DNA of 64,000 bases from Accumulibacter sp964420975. Lineage in GTDB: Bacteria > Pseudomonadota > Gammaproteobacteria > Burkholderiales > Rhodocyclaceae. Under the pieces are notes generated by a model. The model saw only the letters and a program-made list of their open reading frames with translations. It made no database searches and was not told the origin of the DNA. The position numbers were made by a program, and so were the translations under genes. The DNA lies in contig CAYQVH010000021.1 of NCBI GenBank assembly GCA_964420975.1, forward strand, positions 1 to 64,000, in the 5' to 3' direction. The first letter of the stretch is position 1, and each line of letters opens with the position of its first letter. Shown here piece after piece: positions 26,019 through 35,193 of the stretch.

Positions 26019-26023
26019 AGGTC

Positions 26024-26413
26024 ATGATCACCAAGAACGAGGACAAGCGAGCCGGTGAAGGCGTCCTGCTGCGCCTTTACGTAGACGAGGCGGCAACGCA
26101 CGACGGGGTTCTGCTCTGGGAGTGGCTGCTACGGCAGGGAAATCGACTCGGCCTGCAGGGAGGCTCGGCGTTTCGCACGATTGGCGGCTTCGGACGCCGG
26201 CACACGATCCACGAAAGCCGCTTCTTCGAACTTGCCGGCAGTAGCGCCATCGAAGTCGAATTCGTCGCCACGGTTGACGAAGAGCAGCGACTACTGACGC
26301 TGATCCGCGCCGAGCGCCTCCGCATTTTTTGCGCACGCATTCCGGCGCGTTTCGGCGTCATCAACCCGGACAGCGACGATACGGCCGGCGAGGGCAGCGC
26401 CTCTGGCCCGTAA
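26024..26413 (+). CDS. DUF190 family protein, CrcB partner
   Basis: A 129-residue cytoplasmic protein with GVLLRLYVDEAATHDGVLLWEWLL and LGLQGGSAFRTIGGFGRRHTIH, the ferredoxin-like, PII-resembling DUF190 fold. DUF190 genes are frequent neighbours of crcB and are thought to modulate the channel, though this is not established. AAGG precedes the ATG. It probably forms a two-gene fluoride-resistance operon with crcB. A GC-rich palindrome follows at 26446. Confidence 0.88.
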   Translation: MITKNEDKRAGEGVLLRLYVDEAATHDGVLLWEWLLRQGNRLGLQGGSAFRTIGGFGRRHTIHESRFFELAGSSAIEVEFVATVDEEQRLLTLIRAERLRIFCARIPARFGVINPDSDDTAGEGSASGP

Positions 26414-26445
26414 GTACGGGCTGTCGGCACGGGAAATCGAGGACC

Positions 26446-26469
26446 GGCGAGCGCCTCGAGGCGCTCGCC
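26446..26469. terminator. 24-bp perfect palindrome, possible terminator of crcB-DUF190
   Basis: Half-site GGCGAGCGCCTC is followed by its exact reverse complement, allowing a very stable 10-bp stem with a 4-nt loop. There is no U-tract on either strand, so it may be a rho-dependent or processing element. It lies 33 bp after the DUF190 stop and 77 bp from the convergent gene at 26544. Confidence 0.4.
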
Positions 26470-26543
26470 CGCCAAACCGCCCGATTTCATTCGAAACGAC
26501 AGAAGCCCGTGTCGACATCCAGACAACGCTTGCGGACCATGAA

Positions 26544-26879
26544 TCAGTCCGATTTTGAGCTTCGTCTGTCCTTCGACGACGCCAGTGGCGCCCACGCGGC
26601 TGCCGGCGAAACCTCCTCCTCGGCAAGTTCTCCACTGAGCCAATCGCAGGCATACAGGGCTTCATCGAGCACGTTTTGCGCGAAGTCGTCGCGCCTTTCG
26701 TCACCCCACTTGGCAAGGATCGTCTCGGCGTTCAAGCACTGATCCAGCACTTCGATCTGCGCCTCTACCGCGCGGCGGTTGTCCTCGCCGAGTGCATTTT
26801 GCTGCGGAATGTTCTCTTTGAGTTTTCGCAGTGCCCCAACTTCGTCCTGAATCTGGTTTACAGGCTTCCAGCTGCCCAT
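26544..26879 (-). CDS. Hypothetical protein, helical, 111 aa
   Basis: Not recognised. The charged, helix-rich N-terminal half (MGSWKPVNQIQDEVGALRKL, then QQNALGEDNRRAVEAQIEVL) suggests a coiled coil, and the C-terminal tail is Ala/Ser/Lys-rich and probably disordered. GGAGAG lies 5 bp before the chosen ATG at 26879; the open frame continues upstream without a better start. No signal peptide. It is divergent from the DUF2863 gene. Codon use looks like that of its neighbours, so I regard it as a real gene. Confidence 0.65.
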   Translation of the reverse strand: MGSWKPVNQIQDEVGALRKLKENIPQQNALGEDNRRAVEAQIEVLDQCLNAETILAKWGDERRDDFAQNVLDEALYACDWLSGELAEEEVSPAAAWAPLASSKDRRSSKSD

Positions 26880-27133
26880 TGCACTCTCCGTGACGTCGGA
26901 CCGGCGAAGCCCCCTCTCCGACGTCGGGCAGTCTAGCCGGGCGCCAGCCACAATCAAGGGGTTTCAACGCCCAATGTCTTCTTACGTCGATCATACAAGT
27001 CGCCCCCTTCTGCGCTCATCGCCTGCCTCCGGACGTTCGACCTTCACGCGTCGGGGCGCGACCCCGAGCCGGTAGCAGACGTGTCATCGCCAGCTTGCTA
27101 AAATTGCAGATTGACCGTTCGCAGGTTTCCGAC

Positions 27134-28312
27134 ATGAAACGCAACCGCTTTTCTTCGCGTAAACGCATCTCTGCCGACGCCACCGAGCTCAGCCGCCTGG
27201 CGATCGGTCTGGCGGAGTCGGGAAGCAAGGTGGAAGACACCTTCTGGCAGGTCCGCCTGACGACGCTGCTCGATCGTCTGTTTCACGATGGCGCCGAAGA
27301 GGATCTGACGGCAGCCCTCGACCGCCTGTTCGATACGCACCCGATGGCGCACGACGACCTCGCCGACATTATCGAGTCGCACGCCGAATCGTCGATCCTG
27401 GCCGACCGGCAACAGGAATTTGACGTTCTCCTGTTTGCCGCGCCGGTGCTCGCCTGGTCGCGTTATTCGATTCCCGCGGCGACGATCCCGAAAAACCTCC
27501 TCCAGACCTTGAAGGTTCAACTCGGCGCACACGTCTTTGCGGCCGGAGCGCACCTGGCACTGGTCGACTATTTCTACAGCCCGGACCAGTTGCCACACAC
27601 GTTTGTCGACACGTGGCAGTTGATGCGCCAGCTGGGCGAGGCCGCACTGCGTAGCCAGGACATCACCGTAGACGCCGGTGCCATGCCGGAGACCAACCGT
27701 TTTCTTTCCGACACCCGCTACCTGCTCGGCGCTCTCGCAGTGCCCCGCGGCCAAGCACTGTTTCGCTGGAACGAGGCTGACCGCGTGACCCGCGAAGGCG
27801 CCCTCAAGGAGTGGCTGCGTCAAGGGTCACCGAGTATCGAGCCCTTGCTCACCGGCTGCTCGTACCAGCTGTTGCTGGCCGATGCCTACCATGCAGCGTG
27901 CCGCTCTGCCGACAGCGCTTCGCGCCCGTACTCGCTCAACGCCTCGGTTGCCTTCCTGCAAACGGCGCTCGGGCAGCCGGCGGCCGAGAAGCTGCGTGCG
28001 GTCGTGGCCGCGTTTCACGACCAGCGACTCGAGGAATATCGGATCGGCTTTGGACCGAGCGAAAGCGACGTGATCTACCACGGTGTCGTCTGGCCCCTGC
28101 TCGGCGTCGAAGACGAAGCAACCGACGTCAGTAGCGAGATCGAGTCGGTGCTGCGCAAGGCCGGCTTACGCGAGGTGGTGGTCCTCGACCAACAGTTTCC
28201 GTATGAGTTTTGCGACGACTGTGGGGCGCCGTTGTATCCCAACGCCGACGGCGAAACGGTGCACGCGGAAATGCCGGAACAGGACGACGCTTCTTCGCAG
28301 ACGCTGCACTAA
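27134..28312 (+). CDS. DUF2863 family protein
   Basis: A 392-residue cytoplasmic protein of unknown function. It begins MKRNRFSSRKRISADATELSRLA, continues with GLAESGSKVEDTFWQ and ends with a conserved CDDCGAPLYPNADGE segment, whose Cys-x2-Cys could bind metal. I recognise it as DUF2863, a family seen mainly in betaproteobacteria. The chosen ATG follows a plausible extended -10 (TGCTAAAAT at 27096-27104). It lies 22 bp upstream of bioA on the same strand and may be co-transcribed with the biotin genes. Confidence 0.82.
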   Translation: MKRNRFSSRKRISADATELSRLAIGLAESGSKVEDTFWQVRLTTLLDRLFHDGAEEDLTAALDRLFDTHPMAHDDLADIIESHAESSILADRQQEFDVLLFAAPVLAWSRYSIPAATIPKNLLQTLKVQLGAHVFAAGAHLALVDYFYSPDQLPHTFVDTWQLMRQLGEAALRSQDITVDAGAMPETNRFLSDTRYLLGALAVPRGQALFRWNEADRVTREGALKEWLRQGSPSIEPLLTGCSYQLLLADAYHAACRSADSASRPYSLNASVAFLQTALGQPAAEKLRAVVAAFHDQRLEEYRIGFGPSESDVIYHGVVWPLLGVEDEATDVSSEIESVLRKAGLREVVVLDQQFPYEFCDDCGAPLYPNADGETVHAEMPEQDDASSQTLH

Positions 28313-28334
28313 ACCACCGGCGAGCACTGACCAT

Positions 28335-29669
28335 ATGGGTAACAGCGAGCTTCTGCAGCGCAGCTTGGCGGCGGTCTGGCATCCGTGCACGCAGATGAAA
28401 CAGCATGCCAGCCCACGCGATGCGCTGCCCATGATTCCGATCGAGCGTGGTGAGGGCGTCTGGCTCTACGACTTCGACGGCAGACGCTATCTCGACGGCA
28501 TCAGCTCCTGGTGGGTCAACCTGTTCGGCCATTGCAATCCGCGCATCAACGCCGCGTTGCGCAGTCAGCTCGACGAGCTCGAACACGTGATTCTGGCCGG
28601 ATTTACCCATCGCCCGGTCGTCGAACTTTCGGAGCGCCTGTCGCAACTGACTGGTGGAGCGCTCGGCCATTGTTTCTATGCCTCGGATGGCGCGGCGGCG
28701 ACCGAAATCGCGCTCAAGATGTCGTTTCATTCCTGGCAAAACCGCGGCTTTCCCGAGAAGCAGGAGTTTCTCTGCCTCGCTGGCAGCTATCACGGCGAGA
28801 CGATCGGGGCCCTGGCGGTCACCGACGTCGCCTTGTTCAAGGACGCTTACGCAGCGCTGATCCGATCCGCGCGAACCGTGCCGTCGCCCGACTCTCGATT
28901 GGCTGCCGACGGCGAGTCCCCGCTTGCCACCGCCCGGCACGCCGCCTCAGCTCTGGAACGCGAGCTGGAGCAACGCCACCGGCAGCTTGCGGCGCTGATC
29001 GTCGAGCCGCTCGTGCAGTGCGCGAACGGTATGGTGATGTACGATCCGGAATACCTGCGCCTTGCCCGCCAGCTCTGTGACCGCTACCAGGTTCATCTCA
29101 TCTGCGACGAGATTGCCGTTGGCTGCGGACGTACCGGCACCTTTTTCGCACACGAGCAGGCGGCGATCAAACCCGACTTCCTGTGCCTGTCGAAGGGCAT
29201 TTCGGGTGGCTACCTGCCGTTGTCGATTGTCCTTACCACGGACGAGGTCTACGCCGCTTTTTACGACGACCGCGTCAGCCGCGGCTTCCTGCACTCGCAC
29301 TCCTACACCGGCAATGCCCTCGCCTGCCGTGCCGCGCTGGCGACGCTCGACATCTTCGCCGCCGATCACGTGCTTGACAACAATCGCCTGCTCGCCGACC
29401 ACCTGCACCAGTGCCTGCAAACGCTGGCCGACCACCCGCGCGTTCACCACCTGCGTCAGAGCGGCCTGATTGCCGCTTTCGACGTCGTCGGTGGCGACGA
29501 TCCACAGTTCGCACACCGCTATTACCGCCACGCCCTAAAGCGCGGCGTCCTCTTGCGACCGATCGGCAATACCGTCTATTTCATGCCGCCCTACGTGATC
29601 AGCCACGAGCAGTGCGATTTTCTCGTCGACGCCGCCCGCGCCGCACTCGATGACGCCTTGTGCCAATGA
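28335..29669 (+). CDS. bioA: BioA, adenosylmethionine-8-amino-7-oxononanoate aminotransferase
   Basis: A 444-residue PLP enzyme of the class III aminotransferase fold that converts KAPA to DAPA with SAM as amino donor. Seen are HPCTQMKQH and ISSWWVNLFGHCNPRIN at the N-terminus, GSYHGETIGALAVTD, DEIAVGCGRTGTFFAHEQ and the PLP-lysine motif CLSKGISGGYLPLS. First gene of the bioA-F-H-C-D run; the TGA overlaps the bioF ATG. The start at 28335 gives the expected family length; the open frame extends upstream inside the DUF2863 gene. Confidence 0.96.
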   Translation: MGNSELLQRSLAAVWHPCTQMKQHASPRDALPMIPIERGEGVWLYDFDGRRYLDGISSWWVNLFGHCNPRINAALRSQLDELEHVILAGFTHRPVVELSERLSQLTGGALGHCFYASDGAAATEIALKMSFHSWQNRGFPEKQEFLCLAGSYHGETIGALAVTDVALFKDAYAALIRSARTVPSPDSRLAADGESPLATARHAASALERELEQRHRQLAALIVEPLVQCANGMVMYDPEYLRLARQLCDRYQVHLICDEIAVGCGRTGTFFAHEQAAIKPDFLCLSKGISGGYLPLSIVLTTDEVYAAFYDDRVSRGFLHSHSYTGNALACRAALATLDIFAADHVLDNNRLLADHLHQCLQTLADHPRVHHLRQSGLIAAFDVVGGDDPQFAHRYYRHALKRGVLLRPIGNTVYFMPPYVISHEQCDFLVDAARAALDDALCQ

Positions 29670-30820
29670 TCTGGGACGAACTGCAGAACGATCTCGAAAC
29701 CCTACAGCGCGACGGACTTCGGCGCCAGCGTCGTACCCTCGAACTTCCGTGTGGCCCGCAAGTCCGGGTCGATGGTCGAACGCTGACGAGTTTCTGCAGC
29801 AACGACTACCTCGGCCTGGCCAGCGAGCCGGCACTGATCGAAGCCGCGTGCCGTGGCGCCCGTCGCTGGGGGGTCGGTAGCGGCGCGTCGCATCTGGTCA
29901 GTGGTCATCTGTCGCCACACGCGCAACTGGAACAACAGCTTGCCGAATTCACCGGCTTCCCTGCTGCCTTGCTCTTTTCGACCGGCTACCTCGCGAATCT
30001 GGCGATCGTTCCCGCTCTGGTCGGCCGCAACGACGCGGTTTTCGCCGATCGCCTCAACCACGCTTCGCTGATCGACGCGGTACAGCTTTCCCGTGCCGAG
30101 AGTCTGCGCTACGCGCACGGTGATCTGACGACGCTTGAACGCTTGCTGCGCCAGAGCACGGCACGGCGCAAGCTGATCCTGACCGACGCCGTCTTCAGCA
30201 TGGACGGTGACTTGGCGGCGCTGCCCGAACTGCTGGCGCTCGCCGAGCGCTTCGACGCCTGGCTGGTGGTCGACGATGCGCACGGTTTCGGCGTCCTCGG
30301 CGCGCAGGGACGGGGCAGCGTCTCGCACTTCAACTTGGCGATGACCCCGCGCCTGATCGTGATGGGTACCCTGGGCAAGGCTGCCGGCGCCAGCGGAGCT
30401 TTCGTCGCCGGCAGCCAGACGGTGATCGACTGGCTGACGCAACGTGCCCGCAGCTATGTGTATACCACCGCGGCCAGCCCGATCATCGCCTGCGCGCTGG
30501 CAGCCAGCCTGCAATTGATCCGCGACGGCGATGTTCGCCGCGAGCAACTCTGGCAGCGCGTCGGGCAGTTTCGGGAGGGCCTTGCCGGCACGCCCTGGCG
30601 CTTGCTTCCGTCATCGACCGCGATTCAGCCGGTGATCCTGGGTGATCCTCACGAAACGGTACGTGTCGCCGCAGCGCTTTACGAACGCGGGCTCTGGGTG
30701 CCCGCGATCCGCCCCCCCACGGTTCCAGCGGGAACGTCCCGCCTGCGTGTTTCCTTGAGTGCGGCACACACTTCCCGGCAAGTTGCGCAGCTGGTCAGCG
30801 CGCTACGAGAGCTGGCATGA
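29666..30820 (+). CDS. bioF: BioF, 8-amino-7-oxononanoate synthase
   Basis: A 384-residue PLP-dependent alpha-oxoamine synthase that condenses pimeloyl-thioester with L-alanine. Motifs are FCSNDYLGLASEPALIEAA, GVGSGASHLVSGH, DAVFSMDGDLAALPEL, VVDDAHGFGVLGAQGRG and the PLP-lysine motif GTLGKAAGASGAF. The ATG at 29666 overlaps the bioA stop (ATGA); a GTG two codons earlier is also open. Its own TGA overlaps the bioH ATG, so translation is coupled through the operon. Confidence 0.96.
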   Translation: MIWDELQNDLETLQRDGLRRQRRTLELPCGPQVRVDGRTLTSFCSNDYLGLASEPALIEAACRGARRWGVGSGASHLVSGHLSPHAQLEQQLAEFTGFPAALLFSTGYLANLAIVPALVGRNDAVFADRLNHASLIDAVQLSRAESLRYAHGDLTTLERLLRQSTARRKLILTDAVFSMDGDLAALPELLALAERFDAWLVVDDAHGFGVLGAQGRGSVSHFNLAMTPRLIVMGTLGKAAGASGAFVAGSQTVIDWLTQRARSYVYTTAASPIIACALAASLQLIRDGDVRREQLWQRVGQFREGLAGTPWRLLPSSTAIQPVILGDPHETVRVAAALYERGLWVPAIRPPTVPAGTSRLRVSLSAAHTSRQVAQLVSALRELA

Positions 30821-31581
30821 TCGACGATCGCGCGCCGCGCCGTCGCCTGTTGTTGGTACACGGCTGGGGGCTTGGCAGCGCAGTCTGGGAGCCCTTGCTC
30901 CCGACCCTGGCTGAGCACTGGCGGACCGATCGGGTCGACCTGCCGGGCTATCGCGCCACGGCCGACGGCAGCGACGATTTCGACGCCACAGCGCGCGACT
31001 TGGTGACGGCGATGGCGAGCCCGCCACTCACGCTCTGCGGCTGGTCATTGGGGGGTCTGTTGGCGCTGCGCGCCGCGCTGCTCGCCCCGCAACGCGTTCG
31101 TGGCCTGGTGCTGGTCGCGACTACCCCCAGTTTCGTCAGGCGCGCGGGCTGGAGCGACGCGCAAGCACCGGAACTGGTCGAGGCGCTTGGCGACGGCGTC
31201 CGGCGACAACCCGAAGCGACCTTGCGACGCTTTGTCACGCTGCTCAACCGTGGTGACGGCAAGGCCCGTTCGCTGGCGCGCCAGCACCTCGGCCACCTGC
31301 AGCAGGATCCGCGACCCTCGGCGGCCGCGCTGAAGCGCGGTCTCGACTGGTTGAGTACGGTTGACCTGCGCACCTTGCTGCCGACGATCGATACGCCGTG
31401 CCTGCTGATCCACGGCGGGCAGGATTCGCTGATTCCCCTCGCGGCGGCGCAGCAGCTCGCAAGCACGCTGCCGCGCGCACGCCTCGAAGTCTTCGCTGAC
31501 GCCGGACATGTCCCGTTTCACCACGACCGCGAACGCTTCTGTCGCCTGCTCGCGCAGTTCAACGATGAGCTTGCCGCCTAA
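30817..31581 (+). CDS. bioH: BioH, pimeloyl-ACP methyl ester carboxylesterase
   Basis: A 254-residue alpha/beta hydrolase. LLLVHGWGLGSAVW provides the oxyanion region, the nucleophile elbow GWSLGG has Ser77, the acid is in HGGQDSLIP and the catalytic His in GHVPFHH. It releases pimeloyl-ACP from its methyl ester, ending the BioC-protected phase of pimelate synthesis. Its position between bioF and bioC, with ATGA coupling to bioF, confirms the assignment over other hydrolases. It overlaps bioC by 17 bp. Confidence 0.93.
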   Translation: MIDDRAPRRRLLLVHGWGLGSAVWEPLLPTLAEHWRTDRVDLPGYRATADGSDDFDATARDLVTAMASPPLTLCGWSLGGLLALRAALLAPQRVRGLVLVATTPSFVRRAGWSDAQAPELVEALGDGVRRQPEATLRRFVTLLNRGDGKARSLARQHLGHLQQDPRPSAAALKRGLDWLSTVDLRTLLPTIDTPCLLIHGGQDSLIPLAAAQQLASTLPRARLEVFADAGHVPFHHDRERFCRLLAQFNDELAA

Positions 31582-32338
31582 GCAACGCGTACGTGACTCG
31601 TTCGACCGGGCAGCCGTGACTTACGACGCGGCAGCCGTGCTGCAACGCGAGGTTTGCCAGCAACTGCTGAGCGGATTTGATCCCGATCCCGAACCGGTGA
31701 ACCTCGTCGACGCCGGATGCGGCACGGGTTACGGCCTGCAACTCCTGCGTACGCGCTGGCCTTGCGCCCGCCTCCTTGCCGTCGACTTCGCACCAGCGAT
31801 GGTGTCGCTGGCGTCGCCACATGCCGACTTCAGCCTCGTTGGCGACGTCGAGGCGCTGCCCTGCGCTGACCAGTCGTTCACCACTTGGTGGTCCAATCTC
31901 ACGCTGCAATGGTGCCGACTCGACTGCGCTCTGGCGGAAGCCTGGCGCGTACTGCGTCCCGGCGGCGAACTCGCCTTAAGTACCCTCGGTCCAGGCACCT
32001 TTCACGAACTGCGCCTTGCCTTTTCGAGCATCGACCCTTACCGCCACACGCTGACCTTCAGCGACCCGCCGATGGTCAGCGCGGCACTGCTGGCCGCCGG
32101 CTTCGAGGATCTCCGGCTGCAGCGACAGCCGCTGACGGTGCACTACCCTGATTTGCGGGCGTTGTTGCGCGCAGTCAAGGATATCGGCGCCAACGCCATC
32201 GGCGACGGTGGCCGCAGCAGCATGTTCGGACGTCGTGCCTGGTCGCAGCTGCAGGCGGCCTACGAAGAGCATCGGACGCCGTCCGGCCTGCCGGCGCATT
32301 ACGATGTCCTCTTTGCCTACGCCCGAAAGCCCACATGA
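31565..32338 (+). CDS. bioC: BioC, malonyl-ACP O-methyltransferase
   Basis: A 257-residue SAM-dependent methyltransferase that methylates malonyl-ACP to disguise it as a fatty-acid primer. It starts MSLPPKQRVRDSFDRAAVTYD, typical of BioC. Motif I is LVDAGCGTGYGLQLL, followed by DVEALPCADQSFTTWWSNLTLQW and VLRPGGELALSTLGPGTFHEL. The chosen ATG lies inside the end of bioH. Its TGA overlaps the bioD ATG. Length and motifs are normal. Confidence 0.95.
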   Translation: MSLPPKQRVRDSFDRAAVTYDAAAVLQREVCQQLLSGFDPDPEPVNLVDAGCGTGYGLQLLRTRWPCARLLAVDFAPAMVSLASPHADFSLVGDVEALPCADQSFTTWWSNLTLQWCRLDCALAEAWRVLRPGGELALSTLGPGTFHELRLAFSSIDPYRHTLTFSDPPMVSAALLAAGFEDLRLQRQPLTVHYPDLRALLRAVKDIGANAIGDGGRSSMFGRRAWSQLQAAYEEHRTPSGLPAHYDVLFAYARKPT

Positions 32339-32991
32339 CCAGCGCCTGGTTTATCACTGGTACCGACACCGAAATCGGCAAAACGTTTGTCGCTTGCGCC
32401 TTGTTGCACGCGTTTCGTCACCAGGGTCGACAGGCCTTAGCGATGAAGCCGGTTGCGGCGGGCGAAAACGGCGACGGCCTCAACGACGACGTTGAACGCC
32501 TGCTCGCGGCGGCGTCGTGGCAGCCCCCACGGACGCTGATCAATCCGTACTGCTTTCAGCCGGCGATTGCGCCCCATATCGCCGCCGCGGAAGCAGGCGC
32601 CGACATCGAGCTGGGGCGTATCGTCGACGCGTTCAGGCAGTTGCAGACGATGGCCGACGTCGTCCTGGTCGAGGGGGTCGGTGGCTTTCGCGTGCCGCTC
32701 GGCAGTCGTCACGACACCGCCGACCTCGCTTCGCTGCTTGCCCTGCCGATGATCCTAGTCGTCGGGATGCGTCTGGGTTGCCTCAACCACGCGCTACTGA
32801 CCGCCGAGGCGATTGCCGCCCGTGGCCTGAGACTGGCTGGATGGGTCGCCAACTGCATCGACCCGGCGATGTCGCGTAGCGCCGAGAACCTGGCGGCGCT
32901 GGCCTCGCGCCTGCCGGCCCCGCTGCTCGGCGTCGTCGATCACGGCACAAGCCCTGAACGGGCAGCGGCGACGCTCGAACTGCCTACTTAG
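32335..32991 (+). CDS. bioD: BioD, dethiobiotin synthase
   Basis: A 218-residue P-loop carboxylase that closes the ureido ring of dethiobiotin from DAPA, CO2 and ATP. It begins with ITGTDTEIGKTFVACALLHAF (P-loop), then MKPVAAG with the conserved Lys, and VLVEGVGGFRVPL. ATGA overlap with bioC. This is the last gene of the operon; biotin synthase bioB is not adjacent. A strong bidirectional hairpin follows. Confidence 0.96.
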   Translation: MTSAWFITGTDTEIGKTFVACALLHAFRHQGRQALAMKPVAAGENGDGLNDDVERLLAAASWQPPRTLINPYCFQPAIAPHIAAAEAGADIELGRIVDAFRQLQTMADVVLVEGVGGFRVPLGSRHDTADLASLLALPMILVVGMRLGCLNHALLTAEAIAARGLRLAGWVANCIDPAMSRSAENLAALASRLPAPLLGVVDHGTSPERAAATLELPT

Positions 32992-33013
32992 GCGGCTGGG
33001 ACAGCCGAGAAGC

Positions 33014-33043
33014 AAACCGCCCGACGGTTACGTCGGGCGGTTT
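33014..33043. terminator. Bidirectional intrinsic terminator between bioD and the thiolase gene
   Basis: AAACCGCCCGAC and GTCGGGCGGTTT form a perfect 12-bp stem around a 6-nt loop (33026-33031). The A/T ends give a short U-run in both directions. It sits 22 bp after bioD and 23 bp before the end of the convergent thiolase gene, so it can serve both. Confidence 0.85.
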
Positions 33044-33066
33044 GTCTGGGCGACCGACAACGAGTA

Positions 33067-34248
33067 TCAGACGCGCTCGAAAACGACGGCAATCCCCTGG
33101 CCACCGCCGATGCACATGGTCACCAGGGCGTACCTGCCGCCAATGCGCCGCAGTTCGTAAATCGCCTTCGTCGCGATGAACGCCCCCGAACAGCCGACCG
33201 GATGACCGAGTGCGATCGCCCCACCGTTGGGATTGGTCTTGACGGGATCGAGTCCCAGCCCCCTGGTGACCGCAATCGCCTGAGCGGCAAACGCCTCGTT
33301 CGATTCGACGACGTCCATCTGCTCAAGCGTCAAGCCTGCTTTTTTCAGCGCCAACTTGGTCGCCGGGATTGGACCTTCGCCCATGACGTCGTTGGGCACT
33401 CCGGCGACGGCATACGCGACAAGACGCGCGATCGGATTCTGGCCGGCGCTGGCGGCGACATCGGCCGCCGCGAGAACGAGGAACGCCGCGCCGTCATTGA
33501 TTCCGGAGGCGTTACCGGCGGTCACTGTGCCGTCCTTGAGGAAAGCCGGCTTCATCTTGGCCAGGTTCTCGATCGTCGTCCCCGGTTTGACGTGCTCGTC
33601 CGTATCGAAGATCACGTCGCCTTTTCGGGTCGGCATGACGATCGGCACGATCTGCTCCTTGAAACGACCCTCGGCAATTGCCGCCGCCGCCCGACGCTGC
33701 GATTCGACGGCCAGCGCATCCTGTTCTTCGCGGCTGATGCCCCACTTCTTGGCCAGATTCTCGGCGGTAACGCCCATATGGCCGACACCAAACGGGTCGC
33801 TCAGTGTGGCAACCATCATGTCGATCGCCTTCGTGTCGCCCATGCGAGCACCCGAGCGCATCGCCGGCAGCATGTACGAACCGCGCGACATGACCTCGAC
33901 GCCGCCACCGATACCGTAGTCGGCATCCCCGAGCAGGATGTTCTGCGCCGTGGTGACCACCCCCTGCAGACCCGACGCACAAAGGCGGTTAACCGCCATC
34001 GCCACCGAGTCCATCGGCAGGCCCGCCTGAATCGACGCCACGCGAGCGACGTATGCGAAACGCGAGTCGGTCGGAATGCAGTTACCCACGGTCACGTAGT
34101 TGATCAGCTGCGGATCGACGCCGGAACGGGCGATCGACTCCTTCATCACGGTGCCAGCCAGTTCATGCGGCTCCATATTGGCGAGAGACCCGCCGAAAGC
34201 ACCTATGGCTGAACGGACCGCACTCAGAACGACGACTTCTCTGCTCAT
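33067..34248 (-). CDS. Acetyl-CoA acetyltransferase (thiolase, PhaA/BktB-like)
   Basis: A 393-residue degradative/biosynthetic thiolase. Acyl-accepting Cys90 is in NRLCASGLQ, the catalytic His in GHPVG and the second Cys in CIGGGQGIA. The N-terminus MSREVVVLSAVRSAIGAFGGSL resembles BktB/PhaA enzymes that condense two acyl-CoA units for poly-hydroxyalkanoate synthesis. No phaB or phaC is nearby, so a beta-oxidation or acetoacetyl-CoA role is also possible. The upstream 470 bp is non-coding and probably holds its promoter. Confidence 0.9.
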   Translation of the reverse strand: MSREVVVLSAVRSAIGAFGGSLANMEPHELAGTVMKESIARSGVDPQLINYVTVGNCIPTDSRFAYVARVASIQAGLPMDSVAMAVNRLCASGLQGVVTTAQNILLGDADYGIGGGVEVMSRGSYMLPAMRSGARMGDTKAIDMMVATLSDPFGVGHMGVTAENLAKKWGISREEQDALAVESQRRAAAAIAEGRFKEQIVPIVMPTRKGDVIFDTDEHVKPGTTIENLAKMKPAFLKDGTVTAGNASGINDGAAFLVLAAADVAASAGQNPIARLVAYAVAGVPNDVMGEGPIPATKLALKKAGLTLEQMDVVESNEAFAAQAIAVTRGLGLDPVKTNPNGGAIALGHPVGCSGAFIATKAIYELRRIGGRYALVTMCIGGGQGIAVVFERV

Positions 34249-34719
34249 GACGAAACTCCTGTAATTAATCGATCAACCGCCCATAAACCGGCAAGCCCGC
34301 AAAGCACGGGCAACCTTCAACCCGCTTCTTCGCTCCTGCCGACCAGCGAGTCGGACTCACCGCTCGCCGACGCGAAACATCACCACCGCCCCGGCCGCGT
34401 AAAGAAAACGGCTGGTTCCCTTCCCGAATCCAGTCGACGACTGGCCGCGGTCGGAGCTCCAAGCTGCGAGGCAATGATAACAGAGCTTCCCGGCACTAGC
34501 CGCACGCCGCAGAGGCTACCTAATTGGCATAGCGTGGACGAATCGCCATTCCAACCTGCGCGATCACGACTACCCACCCGCGCGCCAGACGTCGATCGGG
34601 TCGCTGCAACCAACGAGCGCGTCGATCGTTGATCTAATGCACTACCGAAAGTCTATCCAGCTTGCGGAAAGCCGCGCTTTCGCGCAACATCGTCCCGACG
34701 CCTGTGGAAGGGTTTCCTT
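34249..34719. other. Divergent intergenic region between the thiolase and the gene at 34720
   Basis: About 470 bp with no recognisable gene. It must contain the promoters of both flanking genes, but no convincing -35/-10 pair, sigma-54 element or FNR box was seen. The short ORFs in it have no familiar sequence. Confidence 0.5.
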
Positions 34720-35193
34720 ATGGACTTGTCGTCCGTCTTCAGCAAAACGGCCAAAGGCCTTGAAGAAATAGCCACCCGGACGTACCACCTCCCGTCACGC
34801 ACCCGCGCCATGCTGATCATGGTCGACGGCCAGCGCACGGGTAAACAGCTGCTCGCGCTTGGGCTGTCCGCCATCGAGGGAGAGCAGCAGCTTGCGGTCC
34901 TGCTCCAGGGTGGGTTCATCGAGCCCCTGGGCAGCCAATCGAAATCCGACAAAAAGCGCGGTCGCGAGGAAGCGGCTGACGAAGACATCCGCTTGGCCAA
35001 GAGCTATATCGTGTGCACCTTGCGCGAGCTACTCGGCGCAAACGCTCAGCCACTGATCGCCGACGTCGAACGCACAACGACGGCGGATGAACTGCTGCGG
35101 CTGGTTGGCAAGCTGCGCGCTGCCCTGGCGGGAGTTACCGACCAGAAGCGGGTCCGCCACTTCCTCGAGGAACTCGACCTGGTGCTCGCCTAA
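34720..35193 (+). CDS. Hypothetical protein, 157 aa
   Basis: Not recognised. The protein is soluble, mostly helical and starts MDLSSVFSKTAKGLEEIATR. The section LPSRTRAMLIMVDGQRTGKQ, then GLSAIEGEQQLAVLLQGGFIEP, looks like a winged-helix-type fold, followed by a charged linker (SKSDKKRGREE) and a second helical part. It could be a regulator or a response-modulating protein. A GAAGGG sequence lies about 9 bp before the ATG. Its stop overlaps the end of the convergent Nudix gene. Confidence 0.7.
   Translation: MDLSSVFSKTAKGLEEIATRTYHLPSRTRAMLIMVDGQRTGKQLLALGLSAIEGEQQLAVLLQGGFIEPLGSQSKSDKKRGREEAADEDIRLAKSYIVCTLRELLGANAQPLIADVERTTTADELLRLVGKLRAALAGVTDQKRVRHFLEELDLVLA

Noticed and set aside
34265..34613. 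Short ORFs in the thiolase upstream region
   Set aside because: No familiar sequence, no RBS, and they overlap each other on the same strand; treated as non-coding.
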